A DNA stretch of 55,473 nucleotides from Allobosea sp. 12-68-7. GTDB taxonomy: Bacteria > Pseudomonadota > Alphaproteobacteria > Rhizobiales > Beijerinckiaceae. Positions 1-8,127 of the stretch are shown here, in pieces. The notes under the pieces are model-generated. The model was given only the letters and a program-made list of their open reading frames with translations, did not search any database and had not been told where the DNA came from. Position 1 is the stretch's first letter. Each line of letters starts with the position of its first letter. A program made the translations under genes and the position numbers. Where the stretch lies: positions 1 to 55,473 of the forward strand of contig NCCO01000018.1 in NCBI GenBank assembly GCA_002279705.1, read 5' to 3'.

Positions 1-244
1 GGGCAATGTGTGGGACAACGCCGCCATGGAGAGCTTCTTCTCATCGCTGAAGACCGAACGCCTTGCCCGCAAGATCTACCGGACGCGCGACGCCGCCCGG
101 GCAGAGGTGTTCGACTACATCGAGCGGTTCTACAATCCGACGCGACGCCACTCGGCCATTGGCTATCTCAGCCCTGTGGCATTCGAGCGCTCGGCCGATT
201 CAGGCTAAACTCGGTGTCCGTCGAACCGGCAGCAGGCCACCTCA
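1..244 (+). mobile_element. Right part of IS3-family element IS-A, cut by window start
   Basis: The element runs in from beyond the window start and ends at base 244 with CCACCTCA. The 30 bases at 213-242, read on the minus strand, match 29 of 30 bases at 55326-55355, just upstream of an IS3 OrfA start. The two places therefore look like the right and left ends of one element whose middle is absent from the window. The three bases after the end (TGA, 245-247) equal the three bases before the other IS boundary (54518-54520), as expected of an IS3-type target duplication. Confidence 0.8.
2..208 (+). CDS. IS3-family transposase OrfB, C-terminal fragment
   Basis: About 68 residues of the C-terminal part of an IS3-type DDE transposase. 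The WDNAAMESFFSSLKTE motif carries the catalytic Glu, and a YIERFYNPTRRHSAIGYLSP tail is typical of the family. The reading frame is open through the first bases of the window, so the gene is cut by the edge rather than truncated in nature. The N-terminal two thirds, with both catalytic Asp residues, are not present. The likely OrfA partner begins at 55390. Confidence 0.9.
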   Translation, partial: GNVWDNAAMESFFSSLKTERLARKIYRTRDAARAEVFDYIERFYNPTRRHSAIGYLSPVAFERSADSG

Positions 245-485
245 TGAGGACGGAACGCGGGCACGCTACGCCCACCTCGCGCGCTTCGCGCCGGGGCTGG
301 TCCGCGGCACGCGGCTTGCGGCGGGCCAGGCCATTGGCGTGGTCGGCCGTACGGGCCGCACGACGGGCCCGAACCTCCATGTCGAGCTGCGGCGCGGCGG
401 CCGTCCGGTCGACCCCTGGCCCTGGATGACCCGCACGGCCTGCACGAGCTGGACCGAAGTCGCCGAGGCGGAACCCATCCGGTGA
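245..485 (+). pseudogene. Peptidase M23 (LytM-like), C-terminal half, interrupted by IS
   Basis: The frame reads [10 protein letters not shown], then [19 protein letters not shown], which is the C-terminal half of an M23 metallopeptidase domain. These enzymes cut peptidoglycan peptide bridges in the periplasm. The N-terminal half is at 54264-54520. Joined across the IS with one copy of the TGA duplication, the reading frame restores a normal [14 protein letters not shown] stretch. The usual HxH metal motif (HLH) is NLH here, so one ligand or catalytic His may already have been missing. Its stop overlaps the ynfA start, placing it in the same operon. Whether an intact copy exists elsewhere cannot be told. 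Confidence 0.8.
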
Positions 486-808
486 GGCAGGTGGCGATCT
501 TTGCCGCCGCGGCGGTCGCGGAGATCGTCGGCTGCTACGCCTTCTGGGGCTGGTTACGCCTCGGCAAGCCGTTCTGGTTCGCAGCCGCGGGCATGGTCTC
601 CCTCGGCATCTTTGCCTGGCTGCTCACCCTGGTTGAAGTCGCCGCCGCCGGCCGGGCCTATGCGGTCTATGGCGGCGTCTACATCGCCGCCAGCCTGGTG
701 TGGCTACGGTTCGTGGAAGGCGTGCCGCCCGATCGCTGGGACCTGATCGGCGGCACGGTCTGCCTCCTCGGCGCCTCGATCATTCTCTGGGCTCCGCGCG
801 GGGCATGA
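482..808 (+). CDS. ynfA: YnfA/UPF0060 family small membrane protein
   Basis: A 108-residue inner-membrane protein with four hydrophobic helices and the family motifs [14 protein letters not shown] near the N-terminus and [10 protein letters not shown] in the middle. Full family length. The GTG start overlaps the stop of the M23 fragment and the stop overlaps the next ATG, so it sits in a translationally coupled operon. YnfA proteins resemble half-size SMR-type exporters, and their substrate is uncertain. The setting among copper and heavy-metal genes suggests a role in efflux or stress, which is inference. Confidence 0.88.
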   Translation: MRQVAIFAAAAVAEIVGCYAFWGWLRLGKPFWFAAAGMVSLGIFAWLLTLVEVAAAGRAYAVYGGVYIAASLVWLRFVEGVPPDRWDLIGGTVCLLGASIILWAPRGA

Positions 809-1197
809 GACGCGTCTGGCGAGAGCTGCACGGCCCTGTCTCGGCACTGGTGCTGCTGGGGCTCGTCGCCCGCCTGCTGATGCCGTTGGGAGCCATGGCC
901 GCCACGCAGCAGGCGGCCTTCGACATCGCATTGCGTGGACAGATTTGCCTTGGCTCGGGCCAGCCCGCCCCCGGCGATACGACGGACGGGCCTCAGCCCG
1001 CCCGTGGCGACCATTGCGCCCTCTGCCGCCTTCCTGACCCGACCGGCTTCGCGCCCCCATTTGCGGTGCTGCTGCCAGCGCCACACCTCGCAACAGCGCC
1101 TGTTGTCGTGCCCTTGCGCCAGGAACCGGCCTGGAGTCTGCCAACGCGCGGTCCTCCGCCTGCTCGCGCACCACCACATCCTCTGACGCTCGCCTGA
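805..1197 (+). CDS. DUF2946-like protein
   Basis: A 130-residue protein starting at an ATG that overlaps the ynfA stop. It has an N-terminal hydrophobic segment (about residues 10-30) that could be a signal peptide or anchor, then a region with the DHCALCRLP motif, a paired-Cys element seen in DUF2946 proteins, and a proline-rich tail. Such proteins are often found in copper loci. The function is unknown; metal binding by the Cys/His motif is a reasonable guess. It is followed by a copper chaperone gene 62 bases downstream. Confidence 0.65.
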   Translation: MRRVWRELHGPVSALVLLGLVARLLMPLGAMAATQQAAFDIALRGQICLGSGQPAPGDTTDGPQPARGDHCALCRLPDPTGFAPPFAVLLPAPHLATAPVVVPLRQEPAWSLPTRGPPPARAPPHPLTLA

Positions 1198-1259
1198 ACA
1201 GCCGTCATGCCGGTGTCAAAGCCGGCGCCTGTCCTGTTTGCGTTCTGAAGGATCATCCC

Positions 1260-1754
1260 ATGCGCCGCCGATTCCTCAGTGCCGGCCTGTTGGCCTGCGC
1301 TTCTGTTTCCCTGCTGCCTGCCTCACCCGCTTCCGCGCACGACTTTCGTGTGGGTGACCTCGTCATCGACCATCCCTGGTCCCGCGCGGTCGGGGCGAGC
1401 GCTCCGACCGCCGCCGGCTACATGTCAATCGCGAACCGCGGATCCCTACCTGACCGCCTGATCTCTGCGGAGACCCCGATGGCGCGGACCGTCGAGGCCC
1501 ATGAGATGAGCATGACCGACGGCGTCATGCGCATGCGCCCGATGCCGGCCGGCATTCCGCTTCCGCCCGGCGGCACGGCCTGGCTGCGGCCAGGGGGAAT
1601 GCACCTCATGTTGGTCGGGCCAACCGGAACCTTCGTGCCGGGTGGCCGCGTGCCTCTGACGCTGCGCTTCGAACGCGCCGGCACCGTGACCGTGGAGCTG
1701 GAAGTGGCCAGCGCCGGCGCCCGAGCGCCGGCCACCGAACATCAAGGGCACTAA
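1260..1754 (+). CDS. pcuC: Periplasmic copper chaperone PCu(A)C
   Basis: A 164-residue exported protein that carries Cu(I) to cytochrome oxidase assembly or detoxification partners. A signal peptide ends near AHDFRVGD (about residue 26). The domain starts with VIDHPWSRA. The classical His/Met copper ligands are visible: EAHEMSMTDGVMRMRPM and, later, GGMHLMLVG. A GAAGGA ribosome site precedes the ATG. The gene is directly followed by a SCO gene (2-base gap), the usual partner in CuA-site assembly. Compare the second PCu(A)C-like protein at 50085, which lacks these ligands. Confidence 0.93.
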   Translation: MRRRFLSAGLLACASVSLLPASPASAHDFRVGDLVIDHPWSRAVGASAPTAAGYMSIANRGSLPDRLISAETPMARTVEAHEMSMTDGVMRMRPMPAGIPLPPGGTAWLRPGGMHLMLVGPTGTFVPGGRVPLTLRFERAGTVTVELEVASAGARAPATEHQGH

Positions 1755-1756
1755 GG

Positions 1757-2377
1757 ATGCTCCGCGCAATTCGCTGGGCCGCCTGGGGAGGCGTTGCCGT
1801 CCTCGGGCTGCTGCTGCTGGCGACCACCGGCGACTGGCTGGTGACCGACGGTCCGCTGGGGACTGGCCGCGTGGCGACGGGACCGGCCAGCCTGGCGATC
1901 GGCGGGCCGTTCAGATTAACGGATCATCGCGGGCGCGCGGTCACCGAGCAGGACTTTCGTGGCCGACCGATGGCGATCTTCTTCGGTTTCACCCACTGCC
2001 CCGATGTCTGTCCCACCACCCTCGGCGACATGACGAATTTCATTGCGGCTCTCGATACGGCGGCGGAGCGGGTGCATTGGGTGTTTGTCAGCGTGGATGC
2101 CGAGCGCGACACGCCGCAGACGATGGCCGATTACCTCTCCGCCTTCGATCCGCGCATCGTCGGTTTGAGCGGCAGCGAGGCGCAGATCAGCGACGTGGCG
2201 CGCGCCTTCCGGGTCTACTACCGGAAGGTCCCGCTCGAAGGCGGTGGCTACACGATGGACCACTCGGCCAGCGTATTCCTGCTCGATGCAGAAGGGCGCT
2301 TTGCCGGAGCGCTCGACTACAAGGAGGGCCAGGACGTGGCTTTGGAGAAGCTTCGGATGCTTGCCTCCCGAGGCTGA
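1757..2377 (+). CDS. SCO1/SenC family copper-binding thioredoxin-fold protein
   Basis: A 206-residue membrane-anchored periplasmic protein with one N-terminal helix (about residues 8-24) and a thioredoxin fold. The copper-binding CPDVCP motif is at Cys81 and Cys85, and the conserved distal His is near residue 169 (TMDHSASVF). SCO proteins accept copper from chaperones such as PCu(A)C and load or reduce the CuA site of cytochrome oxidase. On a plasmid with copper genes a resistance role is also possible. It is last in its operon, and two terminator-like hairpins follow. Confidence 0.92.
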   Translation: MLRAIRWAAWGGVAVLGLLLLATTGDWLVTDGPLGTGRVATGPASLAIGGPFRLTDHRGRAVTEQDFRGRPMAIFFGFTHCPDVCPTTLGDMTNFIAALDTAAERVHWVFVSVDAERDTPQTMADYLSAFDPRIVGLSGSEAQISDVARAFRVYYRKVPLEGGGYTMDHSASVFLLDAEGRFAGALDYKEGQDVALEKLRMLASRG

Positions 2378-2398
2378 AGCTTCTGAGTTTCGGCCTGT

Positions 2399-2425
2399 CG
2401 CGGCCCGCCCAGCGGGCGGGCCGCG
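2399..2425 (+). terminator. Rho-independent terminator after the SCO gene
   Basis: An 11-base perfect stem (CGCGGCCCGCC with GGCGGGCCGCG) closes a five-base loop and is followed by ATTTAT. It lies 22 bases after the SCO stop codon, so it should end the operon that enters from the other side of the circle. Confidence 0.8.
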
Positions 2426-2460
2426 ATTTATGGGCGATCGCTGATTTTGCGATGCCGTAT

Positions 2461-2486
2461 GAGGACGGGGCGGGTGCCCCGTCCTC
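2461..2486. terminator. Second hairpin terminator between convergent genes
   Basis: A ten-base perfect stem, GAGGACGGGG with CCCCGTCCTC, around a six-base loop, followed by TTTAAAG. It sits between the SCO gene and the convergent DUF932 gene, so it could act in either direction. It lies 9 bases after the end of the minus-strand gene. Confidence 0.75.
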
Positions 2487-2494
2487 TTTAAAGT

Positions 2495-3358
2495 TCAGCC
2501 GCCCTTGAGCTCGGCCATGCGCTCCGTCAGCTGCCAGAGGGCGCGGTTCAGCTTCACGTCCCCGTCGATGCCGGTGACCTCCCGCGACGTGACCCGGCGC
2601 GGCCGGTTTTGGGCGTCGCGCGCCCAGGCGGTCAGCCCGCCTCGGATGACGTTCTCCTGCACTCGGTTGAACACGCGCCACAGGTCGTTCCCTGTATCCG
2701 CCGTACGCCGCGGCGCCAGCATCTGCTCCGGCGTGATCGGGGTATCGGTATGGCCGTCTGCATCGCCGAAGCGCAGCGTCCGCGCGGCCTCGCCGAGGAT
2801 CCGCTGCTCGTCCCGGGACAGTGTCACGCCTTGCCAGGCCTCCGCCGCATCCAGCGCGCGCCGCGCATCGTCGAGCACGGCATAGGATCCTTCAATCACC
2901 TGGCGCACCACGTCGCCCTTGTGCGGCACCCGCACCTCCGCCCCCTGCCGGTCTGCCACCACCATGCCGTTGAGGCAGATGAGGCGGAACACGCCGGACA
3001 TCACGCGGTAGGCGCTCGTGCCGTCATGGGCGTTCAGCAGCACGATCTCCGGGAAGGTGTCGCCGACACGGCGTTCGGCAGCCAGCGCGGCGCCGGCGTG
3101 CCGAAAGCGCAGCATGTGCTTCGTGTGCCCGACGCGGCCGGCATCGCGGGTGCGTGCCTGGGCTGCCGACATCGGCAGGAACCCGTTCTCCCGCATGCCC
3201 GCGATGACATCGGCGGTCGGGATGTAGGCGTAGCGATGGCTGCGGCTCTCATGCGCCTCCGCCGCAAAGGCAGAGGGAGCAAGCCGTCGGATTTCTTCAT
3301 CGGACAAGGCGGCGACGCCATTGGAACGGAGGGCCTGGCGGTTACGGATGAACGACAT
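2495..3358 (-). CDS. DUF932 domain protein (plasmid-type)
   Basis: A 287-residue soluble protein beginning MSFIRNRQALRSNGVAALSD. I chose this ATG because the upstream open frame runs into a dispersed repeat. It has the DUF932 pattern: an N-terminal PTADVIAGMRENGF stretch, a central TKHMLRFRHA region, then NAHDGTSAYRVMSGVFRLICLNGM. Genes of this family are frequent on alphaproteobacterial plasmids and in phages. Their biochemical role is not established. It is transcribed alone, away from the repeat and towards the shared terminators. Confidence 0.85.
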   Translation of the reverse strand: MSFIRNRQALRSNGVAALSDEEIRRLAPSAFAAEAHESRSHRYAYIPTADVIAGMRENGFLPMSAAQARTRDAGRVGHTKHMLRFRHAGAALAAERRVGDTFPEIVLLNAHDGTSAYRVMSGVFRLICLNGMVVADRQGAEVRVPHKGDVVRQVIEGSYAVLDDARRALDAAEAWQGVTLSRDEQRILGEAARTLRFGDADGHTDTPITPEQMLAPRRTADTGNDLWRVFNRVQENVIRGGLTAWARDAQNRPRRVTSREVTGIDGDVKLNRALWQLTERMAELKGG

Positions 3359-3415
3359 GGTGTCTGTGTCCCTTCTCTCTTCCTGCGCAGCGGGAAGCAG
3401 CCGCGCTGCTTCCTT

Positions 3416-3608
3416 GCCCGTCGGCGAGACCGGGGAAGGAGGGGTGGCATGCGGCAGGGCGAGGCCGGGTTGCGAGGGAGCGGGGTGCAAAGCGCCCTGC
3501 GAGGGAGCGGCCCCGCCGCGCTGTAGGCCGCATGCCGAGGGGAACCTTGGGGCGGCGCCCCATGGTTCTCCGCGGTGGGCCGCGTCTGCGGCCAGCGTCC
3601 TGCGCCAG
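3416..3608 (+). repeat. Dispersed ~193-bp repeat, copy A
   Basis: Positions 3416-3608 match 37741-37933 in the same orientation with only scattered differences (my estimate by eye is above 90% identity). The unit contains internal short repeats (GCGAGGGAGCGG twice) and a small GGGGCGGCGCCCC dyad. It has no convincing reading frame of its own. It lies just upstream of the DUF932 gene. Confidence 0.85.
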
Positions 3609-4076
3609 TCGCTCCTACGCCGACTCCCCGAGGTGGCGCCGGCCCCAGCCTTCCAAAGGAGACGGCCTGCCGCATCGAGTGAGCAAGGTGAGCCTTGCAG
3701 TCACGTGGACTTGTCGTCGCCGACGACGAGGCACTCCCGGCTCAAACTGCCAGCACTCTGACGATCTAGGCGAATGGCGCGCGCTGTGACTCGCGTCCCG
3801 GCTTTTGAACCGTTCTTACTATTCCGGTTTCGTTCTTCACGTCGGAGTGACCGGTTTATTGCGGATCTGCTCAGCAGAATCCCTGTTCTCCAACTTGAAT
3901 ACGATCCTCTGCCTTCGCTAGCATTGCGACGCTTCGTGCATTTGGAGCGTGACTGAAGTGCAACTTCCAGCAGTACACACCTCTGCCACATCCGGCATCG
4001 GCAGCAGGCTTACCCTCCCTCAATTCGCCAAAGCCATTAGCCTGTCTGCGTCAGGCAAAGGCGAGGCGGATTCGGC
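3609..4076. other. Gap without recognised gene
   Basis: No convincing gene. Bases 3800-3950 are less GC-rich than the surroundings, a possible sign of foreign sequence or a promoter region for the secretion operon. Open frames here lack family signals. A long plus-strand frame crossing 3949-4494 is a shadow of the gene at 4077. Confidence 0.4.
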
Positions 4077-4463
4077 GTGGGCGACACACTCGGCGAATCG
4101 GATTTGCGCGAGGGTCTCGCGCGCGGCGGCCGCATCGAGGCCGTGCTCGTCGTTGCACGGCGCGACCAGAATGGTGGCGTCGACCACGTGCCCTACCTGC
4201 TGCCCTCCTGGCGCCGCGGCTACATCGCCATGGAACTCTTCCGCGGACCTGGCGTGCGCGGCTGGCGCGACCTCGACCGCCTGCTGCGCTTCCTGCGCAA
4301 CGACATGGCCTACGCCCTCCCTGTCTCCCTCTACGAAGAGGATTGCCCGCGCCTCGCGCGGCTACGCTCGGTCCTTCCGCGCAGCGCCATCACCAAGCAC
4401 GTCAAGGCGCATGAGGATCCACTGCCGCCCGGCATGGACGTCCCGGAGCCGCCGCTCGGGTAG
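4077..4463 (+). CDS. Conserved hypothetical protein at the head of the T4SS operon
   Basis: A 128-residue soluble protein with a GTG start preceded by a purine-rich GGCGAGGCGG. It contains YLLPSWRRGYIAMELFRG and WRDLDRLLRFLRNDMAYALP, with strong third-position GC and no membrane segment. I do not recognise the family. Position and strand suggest it belongs to the conjugation operon, 27 bases ahead of the transglycosylase gene. It could be a regulatory or accessory transfer protein. Confidence 0.6.
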   Translation: MGDTLGESDLREGLARGGRIEAVLVVARRDQNGGVDHVPYLLPSWRRGYIAMELFRGPGVRGWRDLDRLLRFLRNDMAYALPVSLYEEDCPRLARLRSVLPRSAITKHVKAHEDPLPPGMDVPEPPLG

Positions 4464-4490
4464 TGATCGGCACCGGACTGGCGGTGCGCG

Positions 4491-5069
4491 ATGACCGGCT
4501 GCGAGGCACTTGTCGGTCTGGCACTGTTCGCTTGCATCGCGCGCGACCCGAGTTGCCTGGCCGACGAACACCGGCGACTGCTCCCCGAGCTTGCCGCAGT
4601 TGCGGAACGGGAGTCCGCCTTCCAGCCCTTCGCCATTCGTGATGAGGCGACGGGGGAGAGCCTCTTCCCAGCAACCCGCCCGGAAGCCGTTGCAGTCGCC
4701 GCCGCGCGCGACGCCGCCGGGCACACGCTCGGGCTTGGCTGGTTCCAGATCACGCACCGGGCCAACTGGCGCCGCCACGGCCTCACCGTCGAGACCGCAC
4801 TCGATCCCTGCAAGAACATGCGCGCAGGCGCCGCACATTTGGCTGGGAACCTCCGGGACGCGGCCTTCCGGCTCTACAACAGCGGCCGCCTTGACGGCGC
4901 TCAGGGTTATGCGGCCGCAGTCGCCCGCCGCGTGGGCCAGCACGCCGCAGCGCTTGCCACCGGTCATGGTGACCGGGCCCCCGGCGCCGCGCCGGCGTCG
5001 CCCTTTCTTTCGCTCCTTCCCGACCTGGGTCGCGGCCGCCCGGGGCGGGACCTCGTGACCGGCCGGTAG
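4491..5069 (+). CDS. virB1: VirB1-like lytic transglycosylase
   Basis: A 192-residue SLT-domain protein that locally opens peptidoglycan for assembly of the secretion channel. The start is hydrophobic (ALVGLALFACIA). The AERESAFQPFAI segment holds the predicted catalytic Glu, GLGWFQITH is the Gln-Ile motif, and NMRAGAAHLAGNL followed by LYNSG completes the lysozyme-like fold. The C-terminal third is low-complexity. It is first in the canonical virB order, and the pilin gene follows after 10 bases. Confidence 0.85.
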   Translation: MTGCEALVGLALFACIARDPSCLADEHRRLLPELAAVAERESAFQPFAIRDEATGESLFPATRPEAVAVAAARDAAGHTLGLGWFQITHRANWRRHGLTVETALDPCKNMRAGAAHLAGNLRDAAFRLYNSGRLDGAQGYAAAVARRVGQHAAALATGHGDRAPGAAPASPFLSLLPDLGRGRPGRDLVTGR

Positions 5070-5079
5070 GAGATCGCCC

Positions 5080-5295
5080 ATGGGTGGCGGAGACGTCCTG
5101 ACGCGCGCACTGACTTCGCTCGCGACATTCCTCGTCGGTCCCTTCGGGATCGCCTTCATCATTGCCTGCGTCGTCATTGCCTTCCTCGCCGCGGCCGCGC
5201 GCATGGCGCCGCCCTCGGCCGGCTTCGTGGCGATGTTCTTCGGCGCCGCCGCCTTCACCGGCGCCTACTTCGTCAACACCTTCATCGGCAGCTGA
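5080..5295 (+). CDS. virB2: VirB2-like pilin subunit
   Basis: A 71-residue, almost entirely hydrophobic protein with two membrane helices (about 15-36 and 43-66), as in mature VirB2/TrbC pilins. It lacks the long cleaved leader of many VirB2 proteins and is short for the family. An AGGAG ribosome site lies upstream of the ATG. Its place between virB1 and virB3 supports the call. It would form the conjugative pilus. Confidence 0.8.
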   Translation: MGGGDVLTRALTSLATFLVGPFGIAFIIACVVIAFLAAAARMAPPSAGFVAMFFGAAAFTGAYFVNTFIGS

Positions 5296-5297
5296 GC

Positions 5298-5615
5298 ATG
5301 TCCCCCGCCGCCGGACGTGACACGCTGTTCCTCGCCGCCACGCGCCCGGCGATGCGGTGGGGCGTGCCGATGGAGGGCTACTACCTCAATCTCTTCGGCA
5401 CTTGGCTGCTCGGCATGCTGCTAGGCAGCCCGCTCTGGTGGGCCACCTTCCTCGTCTGGCACCTGCCCATGGTCGCGTTGACGAACCGCAACCCGCACTT
5501 CTTCCACGAGCTGCGCATGTGGTACGTCACGCGCGGCCAGACGATAGGTGGCGTGCTACGCGCGCTGCCGGACCGCACGCCGCGGCGCGCGAAGGACCTG
5601 GTATCCAGTGTTTAG
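5298..5615 (+). CDS. virB3: VirB3-like inner-membrane protein
   Basis: A 105-residue protein with one hydrophobic hairpin (about 28-58) and the VirB3 features LAATRPAMRWGVPMEGYY near the N-terminus and RNPHFFHELRMW after the membrane segments. VirB3 works with the VirB4 ATPase at the base of the channel. It starts 2 bases after virB2, and its last bases overlap the likely GTG start of virB4. Confidence 0.85.
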   Translation: MSPAAGRDTLFLAATRPAMRWGVPMEGYYLNLFGTWLLGMLLGSPLWWATFLVWHLPMVALTNRNPHFFHELRMWYVTRGQTIGGVLRALPDRTPRRAKDLVSSV

Positions 5616-8127
5616 CCGCTTCGCGCCCCGCGCGCCGACGCTCGGCGAGCACGTCCCAATCGAGGGGCACCTCACCAACCGCGTGCTGCGCCTCGCCGAT
5701 GACGGCGTCTACGCCATGCAGGCGCTCGACGGCCTGCCCCTGGCTGACACGGGAGGCGATCCTGATCTTCTGGAGCGGTTGGATCGCCTCAACGGCACTC
5801 ACATAGGCATCCCTGCTGGCGACCGGTTGGTGATGTCGATCTATCTTTGCCGGAGCCTCGCGGACCCGGCGGACGTGCCGGAGCCGGACCCACGCCTCAC
5901 TCCCTTCGCGCGCGCCTTCCAGTCCGGTTACTGCGAGAGGCTGTTGGACGGCCTGCTCTACGAGAACAGGCTCTTCATCGGCCTGCACCTGCGCCCCGCG
6001 GCCGGTGGCAGCGCCGAGTGGTGGGCGCGACGCAAGGCTCGCAAGCGCGGTGTCGACGCCGGCGGTGAACGCGCCATCGACCGCGCCCGCCAGCTCGAGC
6101 GGATCTGCGACTGGCTAGCGTCGGAATTAGCCGACTACGGCCCACGCCAACTCGGCCTGGCGGAGCGTGGCAAGGGGATCTTTAGCGAGATCGGCGAGGC
6201 GCTCGCTTTTGCCGCCACGGGCGTGTGGCGCCCCGTCCCGCTCACCACGGGCCGGCTTGCCGAGGCGATGTTCGCCGAGGAGGTGGCGTTCCACTACGAA
6301 TCCGTGGAACTGCGCGGCCCGGGCTACACCCGATTTGTCGCCGTCCTCACCTTCAAGGGCTATCCCTCCTCCACCTATCCGGGGATGCTCGCTGCGGTTG
6401 AGCGCGCGCCGTTCTGCGGAACCCTCCTCCACCATTTCGAGCGTCACGCGACCTCTGGCGGCATCGGGCTGCTGACGCGCCAGCAGAACAAGATGGTCTG
6501 GGCCGGCGACAAAGCGCGTAGCCAGATTGCCGAGCTCGACGAGGCCGCCGACCACGTCGCCTCCGGCAGAATGGCGATGGGAACGCACAGCGTCTCGCTC
6601 GCCGTCTTCTCCGACCGCGCCGGCGGCGCGCTGCCCTGGTACCGGCGCTTCGCCGCGGCGCTGAAAGGCGCCGGGCTGGGATCGGTGGCTGCGGCCCGGG
6701 TTGAGGCGGCACTCGACGAAGCGACCGGCGGCCCCGGCCGAAATCCCCTCGACGACGTGGTAAACGCCGCCTGGAAGACGCTCGCCAATTGCGGTGCGGC
6801 CGTCGCACGCGAGAACAAGGCGCTGATGGCGGCTTGGCTGTCGCAGCTCGCGGGCAACCATCGGCTTCGAGCGCGTCCCGGCGCCCTCTCCACCCGCAAC
6901 CTTGCCGCAATGGCGCCCCTGCACGGACCGGCGCGCGGCGTGCCAGTCTCGCGCTGGGGACCGGCGATTATCACACTGCGCACGACGGCCGGCACGGCCT
7001 ACCCCTTCCACTGGCACGACGGGGAAGGCGACGATGCCGTCGGCAATACGCTCATCACCGGCGAGACGGGCTCGGGCAAGACAACACTTGTCGGTGCGCT
7101 GATCGCATGCACGGCGGGGCGGGCCGACGTCGTCGGCCTCGACCACAAGCAGGGCTGGCGCGTGCTGTTCGGACACCTCGGCGCGCCCTATGCCGTGATG
7201 GGCGGCGGCAACCCGATGTTCGCGCCGCTCAAAGGGCTGGAGCCCACCCCGGCGAACCTCGACTTCCTGCTCGACCTGCTGCGCGGCTGCATCGTCCAGG
7301 GCGGCTGGCGCGACCTGGCGCCAGAGGAGGAGCGTCTCCTCGCCCTCGGCATCCGCACTGTCATGGAGAACCCGCCGGAGCATCGCCAGCTCGCCGAGGT
7401 GGCGGCCTTCCTGGCGCCTGACGTGGACGTGGACGGCGCCGGGGCACGGCTCCTCAAGTGGTGCTGGGGGAACGAGCTCGGCTGGGTCCTCGATGCGCCA
7501 CGCGACGCGCTCGACCTTTCGGGCGGCACGGTTGGCCTCGACGCCACCGATATTCTGAAGAACGGCCGCGCGGCGGCACCGACGCTACTTTACCTCTTCC
7601 ACCGCATCGGCCTGCACCTCGACGGTCAACGCCGCCTGCTGCTGCCCGTGGACGAGGGCTGGCGGGTGTTGGAGGACCCGGCCTTTTACCGGCCGATCGC
7701 GGCGCAGCTGCGCACCATCCGCTCGAAGAACGGCGTCGTCGTGTTCATCACGCAGTCGCCCTCGGACGCCGCGAACAGCCCGATTGCGGCCGAGCTGCTG
7801 GAGCAGTGCCCGAACCAGATCCACCTGCCGAATCCACGCGCCTCCGAGGAGGATTACGTCGGCCGCCTGAAGCGGACGCAAGGCGAGTTCGCCGCGCTGC
7901 GGGCGCTTGCGAAGGGCTCCGGCCAGTTCCTGGTTTGCAAGGGGCGCGAGAGCTTGATCGCCGAGCTGCGACTGCGCGGCCTGCCGCAGCTCGCTGCGCT
8001 CTCGGCCAGTGAGGCGGCGCTGCGCGCTTACGAGGCGCTCCCCGAGGAGGTGCGGGCCGACCCCCGCAGCCTTGAGTACGAGTTCCGGCGGCGCCGCGCC
8101 GCCGCGGAGAAGGAGGTACCGGCATGA
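5608..8127 (+). CDS. virB4: VirB4 ATPase of the type IV secretion system
   Basis: An 839-residue ATPase that powers pilus biogenesis and substrate transfer. The Walker A motif GETGSGKT lies near residue 485 and Walker B, LLLPVDEGW, near residue 678. The C-terminal VVVFITQSPSDA and NQIHLPNP motifs are family hallmarks. I prefer the GTG at 5608, which overlaps the virB3 stop region and gives a normal VirB4 N-terminus (FSRFAPRAPTLGEHVP). The frame stays open upstream to 5548. The last four bases overlap virB5. Confidence 0.95.
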   Translation: MFSRFAPRAPTLGEHVPIEGHLTNRVLRLADDGVYAMQALDGLPLADTGGDPDLLERLDRLNGTHIGIPAGDRLVMSIYLCRSLADPADVPEPDPRLTPFARAFQSGYCERLLDGLLYENRLFIGLHLRPAAGGSAEWWARRKARKRGVDAGGERAIDRARQLERICDWLASELADYGPRQLGLAERGKGIFSEIGEALAFAATGVWRPVPLTTGRLAEAMFAEEVAFHYESVELRGPGYTRFVAVLTFKGYPSSTYPGMLAAVERAPFCGTLLHHFERHATSGGIGLLTRQQNKMVWAGDKARSQIAELDEAADHVASGRMAMGTHSVSLAVFSDRAGGALPWYRRFAAALKGAGLGSVAAARVEAALDEATGGPGRNPLDDVVNAAWKTLANCGAAVARENKALMAAWLSQLAGNHRLRARPGALSTRNLAAMAPLHGPARGVPVSRWGPAIITLRTTAGTAYPFHWHDGEGDDAVGNTLITGETGSGKTTLVGALIACTAGRADVVGLDHKQGWRVLFGHLGAPYAVMGGGNPMFAPLKGLEPTPANLDFLLDLLRGCIVQGGWRDLAPEEERLLALGIRTVMENPPEHRQLAEVAAFLAPDVDVDGAGARLLKWCWGNELGWVLDAPRDALDLSGGTVGLDATDILKNGRAAAPTLLYLFHRIGLHLDGQRRLLLPVDEGWRVLEDPAFYRPIAAQLRTIRSKNGVVVFITQSPSDAANSPIAAELLEQCPNQIHLPNPRASEEDYVGRLKRTQGEFAALRALAKGSGQFLVCKGRESLIAELRLRGLPQLAALSASEAALRAYEALPEEVRADPRSLEYEFRRRRAAAEKEVPA

